Assembly: GCA_051954695.1 (NCBI GenBank) | Contig: JBQCHL010000018.1 | Span: forward strand, 1-64,000 | Source: Terrimonas_A sp051954695 | Lineage (GTDB): Bacteria; Bacteroidota; Bacteroidia; Chitinophagales; Chitinophagaceae | Direction of reading: 5' to 3' | DNA length: 64,000 nucleotides | In this document: one piece after another, positions 25,871 to 34,009 of the stretch | Layout: every line of letters starts with the position of its first letter | Numbering within the stretch: the stretch's first letter is position 1 | Program-made: the position numbers and the translations under genes | The notes under the pieces: model-generated | Databases searched by the model: none | Told to the model about the DNA's origin: nothing | The model's input: only the letters and a program-made list of their open reading frames with translations

Positions 25871-26767
25871 ATGCGATGGAATCTCGAATGGCTTCGCACC
25901 TTTAAGGCTATATATGAAACCGGGACTTTGTCTGCCGCTGCGCAGGAATTATTTATTTCACAACCGGGCGTAAGCCTGCATCTCAACTCGCTGGAGGCTT
26001 TTACAGGGTATAAATTATTTGACCGTTCAGCCAGGAAAATGGTACCAACAGAAAAAGGGAAGAACCTGTACAACTATATATTCGAGCCGTTGAAAAAACT
26101 GGAAACAGGTGAGCAGCATTTTCAGAAACGTTCACAGGATGAAAGAGCAACGATCAGTGTAGGAATGTGTTTTGAGACTTTTCAATATACGCTGGAAGAA
26201 CATATAGCTGATCTGCCATTCAACCTCATCATCAAATTCGGCGAATATCCCCAGATGCAACAAGACCTGGATAATGGTTTGCTTGACCTGATCGTTACAC
26301 CGCAAAAAGGAAACCAGCAGAATCTGCAATACATGCCGTTCTCCAAAGAAAAGATCGTACTGATCGCCGGCAGCAAAACCGATACAACTGAACTGGAAGC
26401 TTTATTGCATCAGGATGATACAAGCAAAGCCGCCGGTTTATTGAAGCAGCAACTTTGGTACAGTACTGCAGGGGATATGGAACATTTAAAGAATTTTTGG
26501 TTGAAGCATTTTGGAGAGCATCCTGATTTCAGTCCTAATTATATAGTGCCTAATATAAGTTCCATTATCCGTTGCCTGAGCGATGGCACAGGGTTTTCAA
26601 TAGTACCTGATTTCCTTTGTGCGGAAGCGATCGATTCAGGGAAGATTAAACTGGTATGGGAGGGTGATACCCCTTTGGAGAATACCCTTTATTTCGGAAC
26701 AAGGAAAAAAACAATGTACGAGGAAGAGATCGGGCAGTTGGAGGAGTTATTTAAAAAGAAATGGTAA
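25871..26767 (+). CDS. LysR-family transcriptional regulator
   Basis: A 298-residue LysR-type regulator. The N-terminal winged helix (LRTFKAIYETGTLSAAAQELFISQPGVSLHLNSLEAF) contains the usual A-AA-L--SQP-VS--L pattern. The LysR substrate-binding domain follows from about residue 90 (ATISVGMCFETFQYTLEEHI). The effector is unknown; Cys residues such as that in VGMCFETF could be redox-sensitive but this is speculation. It is divergent from the mdaB-like gene, which is its most likely target. Immediate neighbours on the other side are unrelated. Confidence 0.93.
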   Translation: MRWNLEWLRTFKAIYETGTLSAAAQELFISQPGVSLHLNSLEAFTGYKLFDRSARKMVPTEKGKNLYNYIFEPLKKLETGEQHFQKRSQDERATISVGMCFETFQYTLEEHIADLPFNLIIKFGEYPQMQQDLDNGLLDLIVTPQKGNQQNLQYMPFSKEKIVLIAGSKTDTTELEALLHQDDTSKAAGLLKQQLWYSTAGDMEHLKNFWLKHFGEHPDFSPNYIVPNISSIIRCLSDGTGFSIVPDFLCAEAIDSGKIKLVWEGDTPLENTLYFGTRKKTMYEEEIGQLEELFKKKW

Positions 26768-26798
26768 ACCTGGGTAAACCACCGGGAAAATCTTATTC

Positions 26799-28112
26799 TT
26801 AAACATTCGTCTTTAAAGTATCTTTTAAACCGCTTGTAGCTTTTTCCACCACTTTCTTGTTCTGCTGGTTGGGGCTTTCAGGTGTCTGGATGATAAATTT
26901 ATAATCGCCTGCTTCTAACACTTCAAATTGTATTGTACCGTTATTATCAACTCTCAGGTTGGTCATGTCTACTCCGGGATTCTTACCACCTTTAACGATA
27001 ACGCCTTTGATAGGCTGACCAGGCTTCGCCATTTCTGAAGCTTCGACACGTTTTACTCCTTTCTCGTTAATGCTTTTTCCCTGTGGGCTTTCAGGTGCTG
27101 TGAGCACAAACTGGTATTCGCCTGCTTCCAATGCATTTAATTCAAACTCACCCATATCATTACTGGATTTGATCAGTGAACTTCCTCCCGGGTTCTTCCC
27201 ACCTTTAACGATAACGCCTTTGATAGGTTGACCCGGCCTTGCCATAGCACCCGAGCCGTGCATAGGATTCTGCTGGCTGCTGCCACTCGGTTCATACAAT
27301 GGATTTGCCTGTTTGGCACCGTTATCTCCGGGCTTTGTTACTTTTCCCTTTAACCGCCTTGAGCTACTGCCTATATTCAAGCTTATACCTGCATTTGCAT
27401 TCAAAGTCCGGTAGTTGGTTTGAGCAGAACCGCTCTTTAATGTTCCGGAAGAAAGTTGTGTAGGCTCATAGGTATGTTGATCATTAAAACCACCTGCCGG
27501 CACCAACCTTTGTTGTGTTGTAGTGATTTCCGGGCCTAACAGGAACGCTGTGGAAGCATAAATGCCAAGACAGCCTGTAAGCGGATAACTGATCCTTATT
27601 TGTGGTATAGCAATAAAGCCTGTATGTTTTGTTTCGGGTGATTGGGCAAGGATAACAGGTTTTGAATTTACCAGGGCTTGCTGCACATATCCTTTTTGTT
27701 TTAAACTGAAATAGCCGCCGCTAAAAGAAGGGGAGAGGATAAACCGTCCCAGTGCAAAAGCTGCTTGCAGGCCGGCTGAGGCTGTGAAGCCGGCAGCTGC
27801 TTTCTTTTCACCGGTAATGTCAAGATTTCCGTTATATACTTTATAAGCAGCTTGTACGGTGCCCGCATCGGGCATCAGGTTTTGGGAGTTGTTATAGGTT
27901 CCTCCGGCGATAACACCCCAGGCAAATCTGCCCTTGTTTACAGGAATAAAAACATCTCCCTGGAGGTAATAACCGTTACCCATGTATGATTTGGCCTTCA
28001 TATCAGAAGATGACCAGGCAGGGCCTCCTCCAATTGAAACAACAGTGGGATGCTGGGCGAGGGCGGCTGTAGTGGATATTAACAGTAAAGAAGCAAGTGT
28101 TTTCTTTTTCAT
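26799..28112 (-). CDS. Secreted envelope protein with tandem PGQPIKGVIVKGGKNPG modules
   Basis: A 437-residue protein with a Sec signal (LLLISTTAALAQ). Residues about 25-245 look like a small outer-membrane beta-barrel (alternating hydrophobic strands, SIGGGPAWSS start, NLNANAGISLNIG end). A Gly/Lys linker then leads to two tandem modules of about 71 residues. Each has (R/K)PGQPIKGVIVKGGKNPG, a beta segment and LEAG(E/D)Y(Q/K)F followed by (T)PESP. The modules resemble carboxypeptidase-regulatory-type Ig-like folds (G-x-V, then G-F-x-L-LEAG-Y). The DNA of the two copies is nearly identical over about 55 bp, indicating recent duplication. No function can be assigned. It is divergent from the membrane-protein gene at 28259. 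Confidence 0.72.
   Translation of the reverse strand: MKKKTLASLLLISTTAALAQHPTVVSIGGGPAWSSSDMKAKSYMGNGYYLQGDVFIPVNKGRFAWGVIAGGTYNNSQNLMPDAGTVQAAYKVYNGNLDITGEKKAAAGFTASAGLQAAFALGRFILSPSFSGGYFSLKQKGYVQQALVNSKPVILAQSPETKHTGFIAIPQIRISYPLTGCLGIYASTAFLLGPEITTTQQRLVPAGGFNDQHTYEPTQLSSGTLKSGSAQTNYRTLNANAGISLNIGSSSRRLKGKVTKPGDNGAKQANPLYEPSGSSQQNPMHGSGAMARPGQPIKGVIVKGGKNPGGSSLIKSSNDMGEFELNALEAGEYQFVLTAPESPQGKSINEKGVKRVEASEMAKPGQPIKGVIVKGGKNPGVDMTNLRVDNNGTIQFEVLEAGDYKFIIQTPESPNQQNKKVVEKATSGLKDTLKTNV
26975..27245 (-). repeat. Tandem intragenic duplication in the envelope protein gene
   Basis: Two near-identical stretches of about 55 bp (near 26975-27032 and 27189-27245) encode the same 17 residues PGQPIKGVIVKGGKNPG. 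They are spaced 213 bp apart, which is 71 codons and so keeps the frame. The sequence between them is diverged. The conserved block therefore marks module boundaries. Confidence 0.75.
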
Positions 28113-28241
28113 GATCGTTTTGTTTTGGTTCGTTTTATGCTACACAACCGGCCATGAATTTTTCACCTGATTTTAAAAGTAAACAGAATCTTTCGCACTT
28201 GCAAGCATTGCCCTATTCAAAATTTCCTCCAAATTGCTGAG

Positions 28242-28249
28242 TAGGTTTG
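28242..28249 (+). promoter_or_regulatory. TAnnTTTG -7 element for the four-repeat membrane protein gene
   Basis: TAGGTTTG is a perfect match, only 9 nt upstream of the ATG at 28259. This predicts a leader of a few nucleotides. Confidence 0.5.
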
Positions 28250-28258
28250 TTCTAAAAA

Positions 28259-29008
28259 ATGAAGGAATTAAATAAGGTAGCACCCATTACGCTGTTGTTT
28301 TGGTTGATGAAAATAGTGGCTACTACATTGGGTGAAACGCTTGGCGATTTTATTTCAATGACATTAAATCTTGGCTATGTCGTAGGGATAATAATTACTT
28401 TGGCAATTTTCCTGGTTGCACTTCTCGTGCAGCTGAATGCAAAGAAATATACCCCTGTTAAATACTGGTTGGTGATTATCGGCACCACTACTTTTGGTAC
28501 AGAAATCTCCGATTTTATAGACAGGACACTGCATTTAGGATATTTTGCCGGGAGCATTATATTAGTTTCCTGCCTTGTATTGACCTTATTGCTTTGGAAC
28601 AAAAAATACAGATCTCTTGAAGTTTATCCCATCTTTGAAAGGAATAAAGAGTTTTTCTTCTGGACTGCAGTTTTGTTTTCTAACAGTTTAGGTACGGCCT
28701 TTGGCGATTTCTTAAGTGATAAATTAGGACTAAGCTATTTTTGGGGTGCATTGATCACAGGAATCATTATCCTGATAGTTGTTTTGCTGCACTACCTGAC
28801 CAAACTCAATCACATACTATTATTTTGGATAGCCTTCATCTTTACAAGGCCATTCGGCGCAACTTTTGGCGACTTTCTTACAAAGCCCCTGGGAAAAGGA
28901 GGACTTGACCTTGGCACGCTCAATGCTTCCATTGTATCGGTTGCTATAATGGCGGTATTGATTGCTGTTTCTTATCGGAATTTTAAAAGAATGAATTGGG
29001 CTGAATAG
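28259..29008 (+). CDS. Four-fold repeat integral membrane protein (COG4705-like)
   Basis: A 249-residue protein with eight predicted transmembrane helices arranged as four repeats. Each repeat carries a short signature after the first helix: GETLGDFISMTLNLGY, GTEISDFIDRTLHLGY, GTAFGDFLSDKLGLSY and GATFGDFLTKPLGKGG. Each has an invariant Asp inside the membrane-facing motif G-x-x-x-(G/S)DF. The pattern fits the uncharacterised COG4705 membrane-anchored family. Four buried Asp residues suggest an ion-binding or transport function, but this is inference. A PepSY-like protein gene follows after 64 bp and may be co-transcribed. Confidence 0.8.
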   Translation: MKELNKVAPITLLFWLMKIVATTLGETLGDFISMTLNLGYVVGIIITLAIFLVALLVQLNAKKYTPVKYWLVIIGTTTFGTEISDFIDRTLHLGYFAGSIILVSCLVLTLLLWNKKYRSLEVYPIFERNKEFFFWTAVLFSNSLGTAFGDFLSDKLGLSYFWGALITGIIILIVVLLHYLTKLNHILLFWIAFIFTRPFGATFGDFLTKPLGKGGLDLGTLNASIVSVAIMAVLIAVSYRNFKRMNWAE

Positions 29009-29072
29009 GTTATTCAAAGTTTCTTCTAAATCGCTTCGGAACCTTGTAGTTCATCGTTTAAAATTCAAAAAA

Positions 29073-29492
29073 ATGAAAAAGATCGCCTTTCTGTTGGCTG
29101 CTGTGGCAAGTGTATCCTTCGCCAACGCACAAAAAATTCAGGAGAAAGATGTTCCTGCAGCAGTTAGAACCGGCTTGCAAAAACAATTCCCCAATGCCCG
29201 GAATGTAAAATGGGAAAAAGAAAAGGGCAATTATGAAGCGGGTTTTAAAGTAAAGCAAACTGATTATTCAGTTCTGCTGGGTGCTTCGGGAAATATAATG
29301 GAAACAGAAGTGCCCATCGCAAGTGATGCATTGCCAGCACCAGTAAAAGAGTATGTTTCGAAGCATTACCCGGGTAAAAAAATCAAAGAAGCTGCGAAGA
29401 TCACCGATGCCAAGGGAGTGATCACTTATGAAGCGGAAGTAAATGGCAGGGATTTGATTTTTGATGATTCGGGTAAATTTATAAAAGGTTAA
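29073..29492 (+). CDS. Periplasmic PepSY-like (DUF2874-type) protein
   Basis: A 139-residue exported protein. A signal peptide (LLAAVASVSFANAQ) is followed by two PepSY-like units: VPAAVRTGLQKQFPNARNVKWEKEKGNYEAGF (about 27-58) and LPAPVKEYVSKHYPGKKIKEAAKITDAKG with VITYEAEVNGRDLIFD (about 88-132). Such proteins are common in Bacteroidota, often next to membrane proteins or two-component systems, and may modulate binding of small ligands or inhibit proteases. Here it follows the four-repeat membrane protein by 64 bp on the same strand. The function is unknown. Confidence 0.85.
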   Translation: MKKIAFLLAAVASVSFANAQKIQEKDVPAAVRTGLQKQFPNARNVKWEKEKGNYEAGFKVKQTDYSVLLGASGNIMETEVPIASDALPAPVKEYVSKHYPGKKIKEAAKITDAKGVITYEAEVNGRDLIFDDSGKFIKG

Positions 29493-29533
29493 GACCCGCG
29501 GCTTTTGTTTTAATAAAGGGTTTGATTTCTTAT

Positions 29534-29544
29534 CCGGTACAGTC
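29534..29544. promoter_or_regulatory. Candidate MocR-binding motif upstream of the mocR gene
   Basis: CCGGTACAGTC lies 11 nt upstream of the mocR -7 box, with a related CAGTACAG at 29565-29572. The exact inverted copy (GACTGTACCGG) occurs at 30996-31006 upstream of the GNAT gene. The shared 11-mer suggests a common regulator, most simply the MocR protein encoded between them. Confidence 0.45.
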
Positions 29545-29554
29545 TGGTAAATTG

Positions 29555-29562
29555 TAAATTTG
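29555..29562 (+). promoter_or_regulatory. TAnnTTTG -7 element for mocR
   Basis: TAAATTTG is a perfect match, 25 nt upstream of the ATG at 29588 and flanked by GTACAG-type motifs. Confidence 0.55.
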
Positions 29563-29587
29563 TTCAGTACAGATTTCAATTTATAAG

Positions 29588-30997
29588 ATGAAGAACTATA
29601 GATACAGGATATTTACTTCTGCTATAGAAAAGCATATCAATGAAGGGATCTTAAGGCCAGGAGATAAGTTGCCTTCTGTTAGAACCGTAAAGCAGGAATA
29701 TCACCTCAGTACCAGCTCTGTTCAAAGCGGATACGATTATCTTGTTCTTAAAGGATTGGTAGCAAGTATTCCCCGGTCAGGGTATATCGTAGCTTCTGTG
29801 GTTAAACGGGAGATCAGCGAATTTTATCCTGAATTGCCACAGGTTCCCAGGGACCCTGTTTTCAGAAAGAATATACTCCTGACTTCGGACATGCAGGACT
29901 ATTCGGAATTTACTTCTTTCAATGTAGCTGCACCTTCTGATCTTTTTGTGCCGCAGAAGCTGGTGTTAAGAACGATGCAGGAGGTTATTCGTGAAAAAGG
30001 AGCTGGTTTGCTTCGTTATTATCCTGCTAATGGATCTAAGAGATTGAGAGATCTATTATCCCGGCGTGCTGCTTCACATGGAGCATTGATCCAGCCAGAG
30101 GAATTACTGATCACTGATGGGGCTTTACAGGCAATATATATTGCATTAGCAACCACAACTGTTCCAGGTGATGTAATTGCAGTTGAAAGTCCCTGCGTAT
30201 TCTCCGTTCTGGAAGTTATTGCCAATCTTCGTTTAAAGGCCATTGAAATTCCGGTCAGGCATAAAGATGGATTTGATACCAACCGTTTGAAGAGTATTTG
30301 TAGTAAAAACAGGATAAAAGCCATCGTGCTTACACCTAATTTCCATAACCCTACCGGGATATTAATGTCAAATGAAAAGAAAAAAGAAGTGCTTTCTATC
30401 GCGTCGCGCCATAATGTGCCCATCATTGAAAACGATATTTATGGCGACCTGTACTTTAATGATACGAGGCCATCAACTATACGGAGCTTCGATACCACAG
30501 GGCTGGTGATCACGGTATCTTCTTTTTCAAAAACCGTTGCTCCAGGTATCCGATTGGGTTGGATGGCTGCAGGTCGTTTCTTTTCAAAAGCAGAGCGGGT
30601 AAAGTTTTCACTGGGCAGATCGGTTTCGCCGATTAACCAGGAGGTTGTTACAGGACTACTCAGTTCGTCCGGTTATGACAGGCATTTGAGATCGTTCCGT
30701 CATCAGTTGGAATATCAGTCCATCCAGTTGCTGGGCCAATTCGACAAGTATTTTCCAGAGCATGCTTATGCTCATATTCCACAAGGAGGATATAGTATCT
30801 GGTGCAGATTGCCTTCGGACGTTGATATGGCATTGTTTTATAAGAATTGTGATAAGTTCCGCATACGATTTACTCCAGGCAGCACTTTTTCATTTACAAA
30901 TGCATACGATCATTGCTTCCGGATGGTTTTTTCGCAACGCATTACACGGGCCAGCCTTGATGCAGTGAAAAAAGCAGGTAAGTTGCTAAAGGTCTGA
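29588..30997 (+). CDS. MocR-type GntR regulator with aminotransferase-like domain
   Basis: A 469-residue PLP-dependent regulator. The N-terminal GntR winged helix (LRPGDKLPSVRTVKQEYHLSTSSVQSGYDYLVLKGL, about 22-57) is joined to a fold-type I aminotransferase domain. Visible PLP elements are LLITDGALQAI, the substrate loop NFHNPTG, ENDIYGDLYF and the Schiff-base Lys in SSFSKTVAPGIRLGW. MocR proteins sense PLP or amino-sugar/amino-acid ligands and often control genes for vitamin B6 or amino acid metabolism; here no such gene is adjacent. The likely local target is the GNAT gene 60-70 bp downstream, whose upstream region shares motifs with its own promoter. Confidence 0.92.
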   Translation: MKNYRYRIFTSAIEKHINEGILRPGDKLPSVRTVKQEYHLSTSSVQSGYDYLVLKGLVASIPRSGYIVASVVKREISEFYPELPQVPRDPVFRKNILLTSDMQDYSEFTSFNVAAPSDLFVPQKLVLRTMQEVIREKGAGLLRYYPANGSKRLRDLLSRRAASHGALIQPEELLITDGALQAIYIALATTTVPGDVIAVESPCVFSVLEVIANLRLKAIEIPVRHKDGFDTNRLKSICSKNRIKAIVLTPNFHNPTGILMSNEKKKEVLSIASRHNVPIIENDIYGDLYFNDTRPSTIRSFDTTGLVITVSSFSKTVAPGIRLGWMAAGRFFSKAERVKFSLGRSVSPINQEVVTGLLSSSGYDRHLRSFRHQLEYQSIQLLGQFDKYFPEHAYAHIPQGGYSIWCRLPSDVDMALFYKNCDKFRIRFTPGSTFSFTNAYDHCFRMVFSQRITRASLDAVKKAGKLLKV

Positions 30998-31059
30998 CTG
31001 TACCGGTTTATTTTTCGATTTCTGTACTCTATACCGGCTTCCCTTGTACAGTATTTTTG
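30996..31059 (+). promoter_or_regulatory. GNAT promoter with MocR-type motifs and -7 box
   Basis: This stretch holds GACTGTACCGG (30996-31006), CTGTAC (31022-31027) and TTGTACAG just before the -7 box TATTTTTG at 31052-31059, with another TTGTACAA directly after. The repeated GTAC cores resemble those of the mocR promoter. A transcript from this -7 box would begin near 31066. Confidence 0.45.
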
Positions 31060-31065
31060 TACAAA

Positions 31066-31602
31066 ATGTCTAAGATGGATATTGTATCAAAGTTTACAGT
31101 GGCTTCAGAGCAAGGCATAAATGATCTGTTCTTTCTTAAAGAGGCTAAGTATAAAGAAATGTATAAAGAGGTTATAGATGCAGATATTTTAGATCACTAT
31201 ATCAAAGAACAGCTTGATCACGTTAATGCTGTTAATGAATTGAACTCCCTTGGCAACCAGATGATCATCCTTTATGTTAAAAATGAACCCGCCGGGTTTG
31301 CCATTGTCAAGAAAACCAGCACTTATCCTGAAGTGCTGAGAGGAAAAAGGATTCTCAACTACTCATTTTTTTATATCCATCCACGGTATGATAATTCTGA
31401 AACCAGGGCGTCTTTATGGCAAAAATGTTTATTTGTAAGTAAAATGCAGGATGCTGTTTGGATAGAGCTGCTTCAAAATGACCCATTGATCCCTTTCCTG
31501 GAACGTTGTGGATTTGTCATCCATGAAAAAGCTATGATAGCACCATTCGATCAGCCATCGTATATTTTAATACGATATAAAGACGATGATGTGTTGTCCT
31601 GA
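31066..31602 (+). CDS. GNAT-fold acetyltransferase-like protein
   Basis: A 178-residue protein with the general layout of GNAT N-acetyltransferases. MIILYVKNEPAGFAIVKK matches the beta4 strand region, YSFFYIHPRYDNSETRASLWQKCL resembles motif A but lacks a full R/Q-x-x-G-x-G/A acetyl-CoA loop, and LIPFLERCGFVIHEKA matches motif B. The substrate is unknown, and the atypical loop makes catalysis uncertain. The open frame begins at a TTG inside the -7 box; ATG 31066 or 31075 is more likely, with a very short leader. It follows the MocR gene and shares putative operators with it. Confidence 0.68.
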   Translation: MSKMDIVSKFTVASEQGINDLFFLKEAKYKEMYKEVIDADILDHYIKEQLDHVNAVNELNSLGNQMIILYVKNEPAGFAIVKKTSTYPEVLRGKRILNYSFFYIHPRYDNSETRASLWQKCLFVSKMQDAVWIELLQNDPLIPFLERCGFVIHEKAMIAPFDQPSYILIRYKDDDVLS

Positions 31603-31623
31603 AATAATTGACAACTATTATCC

Positions 31624-33234
31624 TTAATTGCTCCAGCTACCGATATTCGATAATCCCCAATGGTCCGGGTCTGCATACTTAAAATCCAATTTATAACGGT
31701 CGGGTATTTCTTCCAGGAACGAACCGGTAGCGTAGGTAGGAAAGATCTCTTCATAGGTTGACATAGACTGGAATGAGATCCTCCTGTAAATATGAGAGCG
31801 GGTAATGTTTTCTTTTCGTTCGAGGCCTGATGCACCCAATAGCTCTACAACACTTTCAATGGTATTCCTGTGGAAATTTGCTACCCTGGTTTTTTTATCT
31901 TCTACAACAAGCCCGACAGTTAACCTGGGATCCTGTGTTGCCACACCTACGGGGCATTTATTCGTATTGCACAACAGTGCCTGGATGCAACCTACAGCCA
32001 TCATCATCGCCCTTGCAGAATAACAGGCATCAGCACCGAGTGCCATTGCCCTTACAATGTGAAAGCCGGTGATTATTTTACCTGATGCCAGTATTTTGAT
32101 ATGCCTGCGGATATTCAGGCCATTGAGAACATTATGTACGAAGTCCAATCCATCCAATAAAGGTGCACCTACATAGTTGGAGAATTCCTGAGGTGCCGCA
32201 CCTGTTCCTCCTTCAGCGCCATCTACGGTAATGAAATCAGGATAAATATCCAGTTCCATCATTGCTTTGCAGATACCGATAAATTCACTTTTATGACCGA
32301 TGCACAACTTGAATCCAATAGGTTTACCGCCGGAAAGTTCCCTGAGTTTTTGGATGAAATGTATCAGTTCCCTGGGTGTGCCGAATGCTTTGTGGTAAGG
32401 CGGAGAAGCTACTACTGTGTGCGGTTCTATATTTCTGATGGCTGCAATTTCAGGAGTGTTCTTGGAAGCCGGAAGAATACCTCCATGTCCCGGCTTGGCA
32501 CCCTGGGATATTTTTATCTCGATCATTTTTACTTGCGGAAGGTTTGCTTTTTCACGGAACAGTTCTTCGCTAAAATTTCCATCGGCCGTTCTGCATCCGA
32601 AGTAGCCGGTACCGATCTGCCATATAACATCACCTCCGTGTTTTAAATGAAACGGGCTTAATCCGCCTTCTCCAGTGTTATGGGCGAAGCCTCCGATCCT
32701 GGCTCCTGCATTCATAGCTTCAACAGCATTAGAACTGAGGGCTCCATAACTCATCGCCGATACATTATAGATACTGCAGGAATAAGGCTGGGTACAGTCT
32801 TTATTGCCTATCATTACCCTTGGGTTGTGATCCAGCAGGTTGAAATCCTTTGGTGCCATAGAATGGCACATCCATTCGTATCCTTCTGAATATACGTCCA
32901 ACTGTGTGCCGAAAGGCATGGTGTCATTTTCCTTCTTTGCCCGCTGATAGATCGTGGAGCGGTCAATCCTGTTGATCGGTCTGCCATCAATATCCGACTC
33001 AATGAAATACTGATAAATTTTTGGACGAAGCTCTTCCATCAAAAACCGAAGCCTGCCGAAAACCGGGTAGATCCGCATGATAGAATGTTTGGTTTGGAGC
33101 ATATCATAATATCCTAAGCAGGTCAGGGTGATTATAATAGCTAAAACAACATACCAGTTGGGGTTGAGATACAGGGCAAGAGAAAGTGTGACAAGGATCA
33201 GCAATGTGGAAATGATGATGAAACTTCGTCTCAT
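31624..33234 (-). CDS. FMN-binding glutamate synthase-family protein
   Basis: A 536-residue protein with two N-terminal transmembrane helices (about 5-45) and a C-terminal glutamate-synthase central/FMN domain. Visible motifs are MSYGALSSNAVEAMNAGA, NTGEGGLSPFH, ISQGAKPGHGGILPA, TVDGAEGGTGAAPQEF and the Cys triad C-x5-C-x4-C in VGCIQALLCNTNKCPVG for a 3Fe-4S cluster. No amidotransferase domain is present, so it is not a complete GOGAT. Homologues in Bacteroidota are labelled FMN-binding glutamate synthase family protein. They are thought to be membrane-attached, with unknown electron donor and substrate. It stands alone, convergent with the GNAT gene. Confidence 0.9.
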   Translation of the reverse strand: MRRSFIIISTLLILVTLSLALYLNPNWYVVLAIIITLTCLGYYDMLQTKHSIMRIYPVFGRLRFLMEELRPKIYQYFIESDIDGRPINRIDRSTIYQRAKKENDTMPFGTQLDVYSEGYEWMCHSMAPKDFNLLDHNPRVMIGNKDCTQPYSCSIYNVSAMSYGALSSNAVEAMNAGARIGGFAHNTGEGGLSPFHLKHGGDVIWQIGTGYFGCRTADGNFSEELFREKANLPQVKMIEIKISQGAKPGHGGILPASKNTPEIAAIRNIEPHTVVASPPYHKAFGTPRELIHFIQKLRELSGGKPIGFKLCIGHKSEFIGICKAMMELDIYPDFITVDGAEGGTGAAPQEFSNYVGAPLLDGLDFVHNVLNGLNIRRHIKILASGKIITGFHIVRAMALGADACYSARAMMMAVGCIQALLCNTNKCPVGVATQDPRLTVGLVVEDKKTRVANFHRNTIESVVELLGASGLERKENITRSHIYRRISFQSMSTYEEIFPTYATGSFLEEIPDRYKLDFKYADPDHWGLSNIGSWSN

Positions 33235-34009
33235 AACGATATTATTTTATTCGGCTAATTAAAAGTGGACGTTTTACCAGTTGTGTTTTTCCTTCTGCTC
33301 CTGGTAAATGAAAATTATAAACAGAAGGACCTACCTGGGAAAGACGCTGTTATTAGTAATAACTGGTAGTGTATGTAGGGGTGACTTCATAAAATTAAGT
33401 ATGCGAAAATAGCACTTTATTCCTTGAAGCATTTTTTGCTTATCTGCTGTTCTTTGCCTTTGATTCAATTGTGCGTGAACATCAATATTTTACAGATGAT
33501 TTGCGCAAGATATATGTCAGGACTTTTGAAGCAGGCGGAATGTATCCATTCGGATTCTTTATTTCACTTTCTACCTGTCCCACAGGTATGCAAACTTTTG
33601 AAAATGTTCCCTGATCTACTACGTTGTTCTTAATCTGCTCTTTTAAGATCTGATAATTCCTATCGCTCAACAATGGTAGCGTTATTTTTTGTACAAATAA
33701 TTGTACAGCCCGATACAATACTTACTACCCGCTCCTTTTTTCGTGGAATAGTACTTTTAATATCAGGAAATATTACATCCGAAGCGACTTGTAATAACTT
33801 TTAATCTAAAACTATGAATCTGCAATCTATCCGCCTATCCATGCTTTCCCCAGCCAGGAGTACTTCTTTTTGTATCTGGCGTGTTTATGTAGACAATATT
33901 GGTCATTGTTTATCTCCTGAATATTAATAGCCGCCAAGCCAGTAGCCTGATCAGTGATATTTCAACTGATTTTCCCTGATGATCTATACCTGTTAATCAC
34001 CTATACCAC
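33235..34009. other. 0.8 kb intergenic stretch without a confident gene
   Basis: No frame here has a credible start plus recognisable protein. A plus-strand frame from 33399 to its stop near 33605 stays open for about 68 codons with no early start. A minus-strand frame at 33482-33718 is open for 78 codons from a TTG. Both could be chance or decayed remnants. An inverted repeat TGTACAAATAATTGTACA lies at 33690-33707. A 37-codon frame starts at 33814 with nothing to support it. Confidence 0.5.
33690..33707. repeat. 18 bp inverted repeat TGTACAA-ATAA-TTGTACA
   Basis: Perfect 7 bp arms around a 4 bp spacer, in the otherwise gene-poor stretch before the large T9SS cargo gene. The TTGTACA half-site also occurs twice around the GNAT promoter near 31044-31064. 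A protein-binding site is possible. Confidence 0.35.

Noticed and set aside
33814..33927. 37-codon plus-strand frame as a small gene
   Set aside because: No composition, promoter or family evidence; likely chance.
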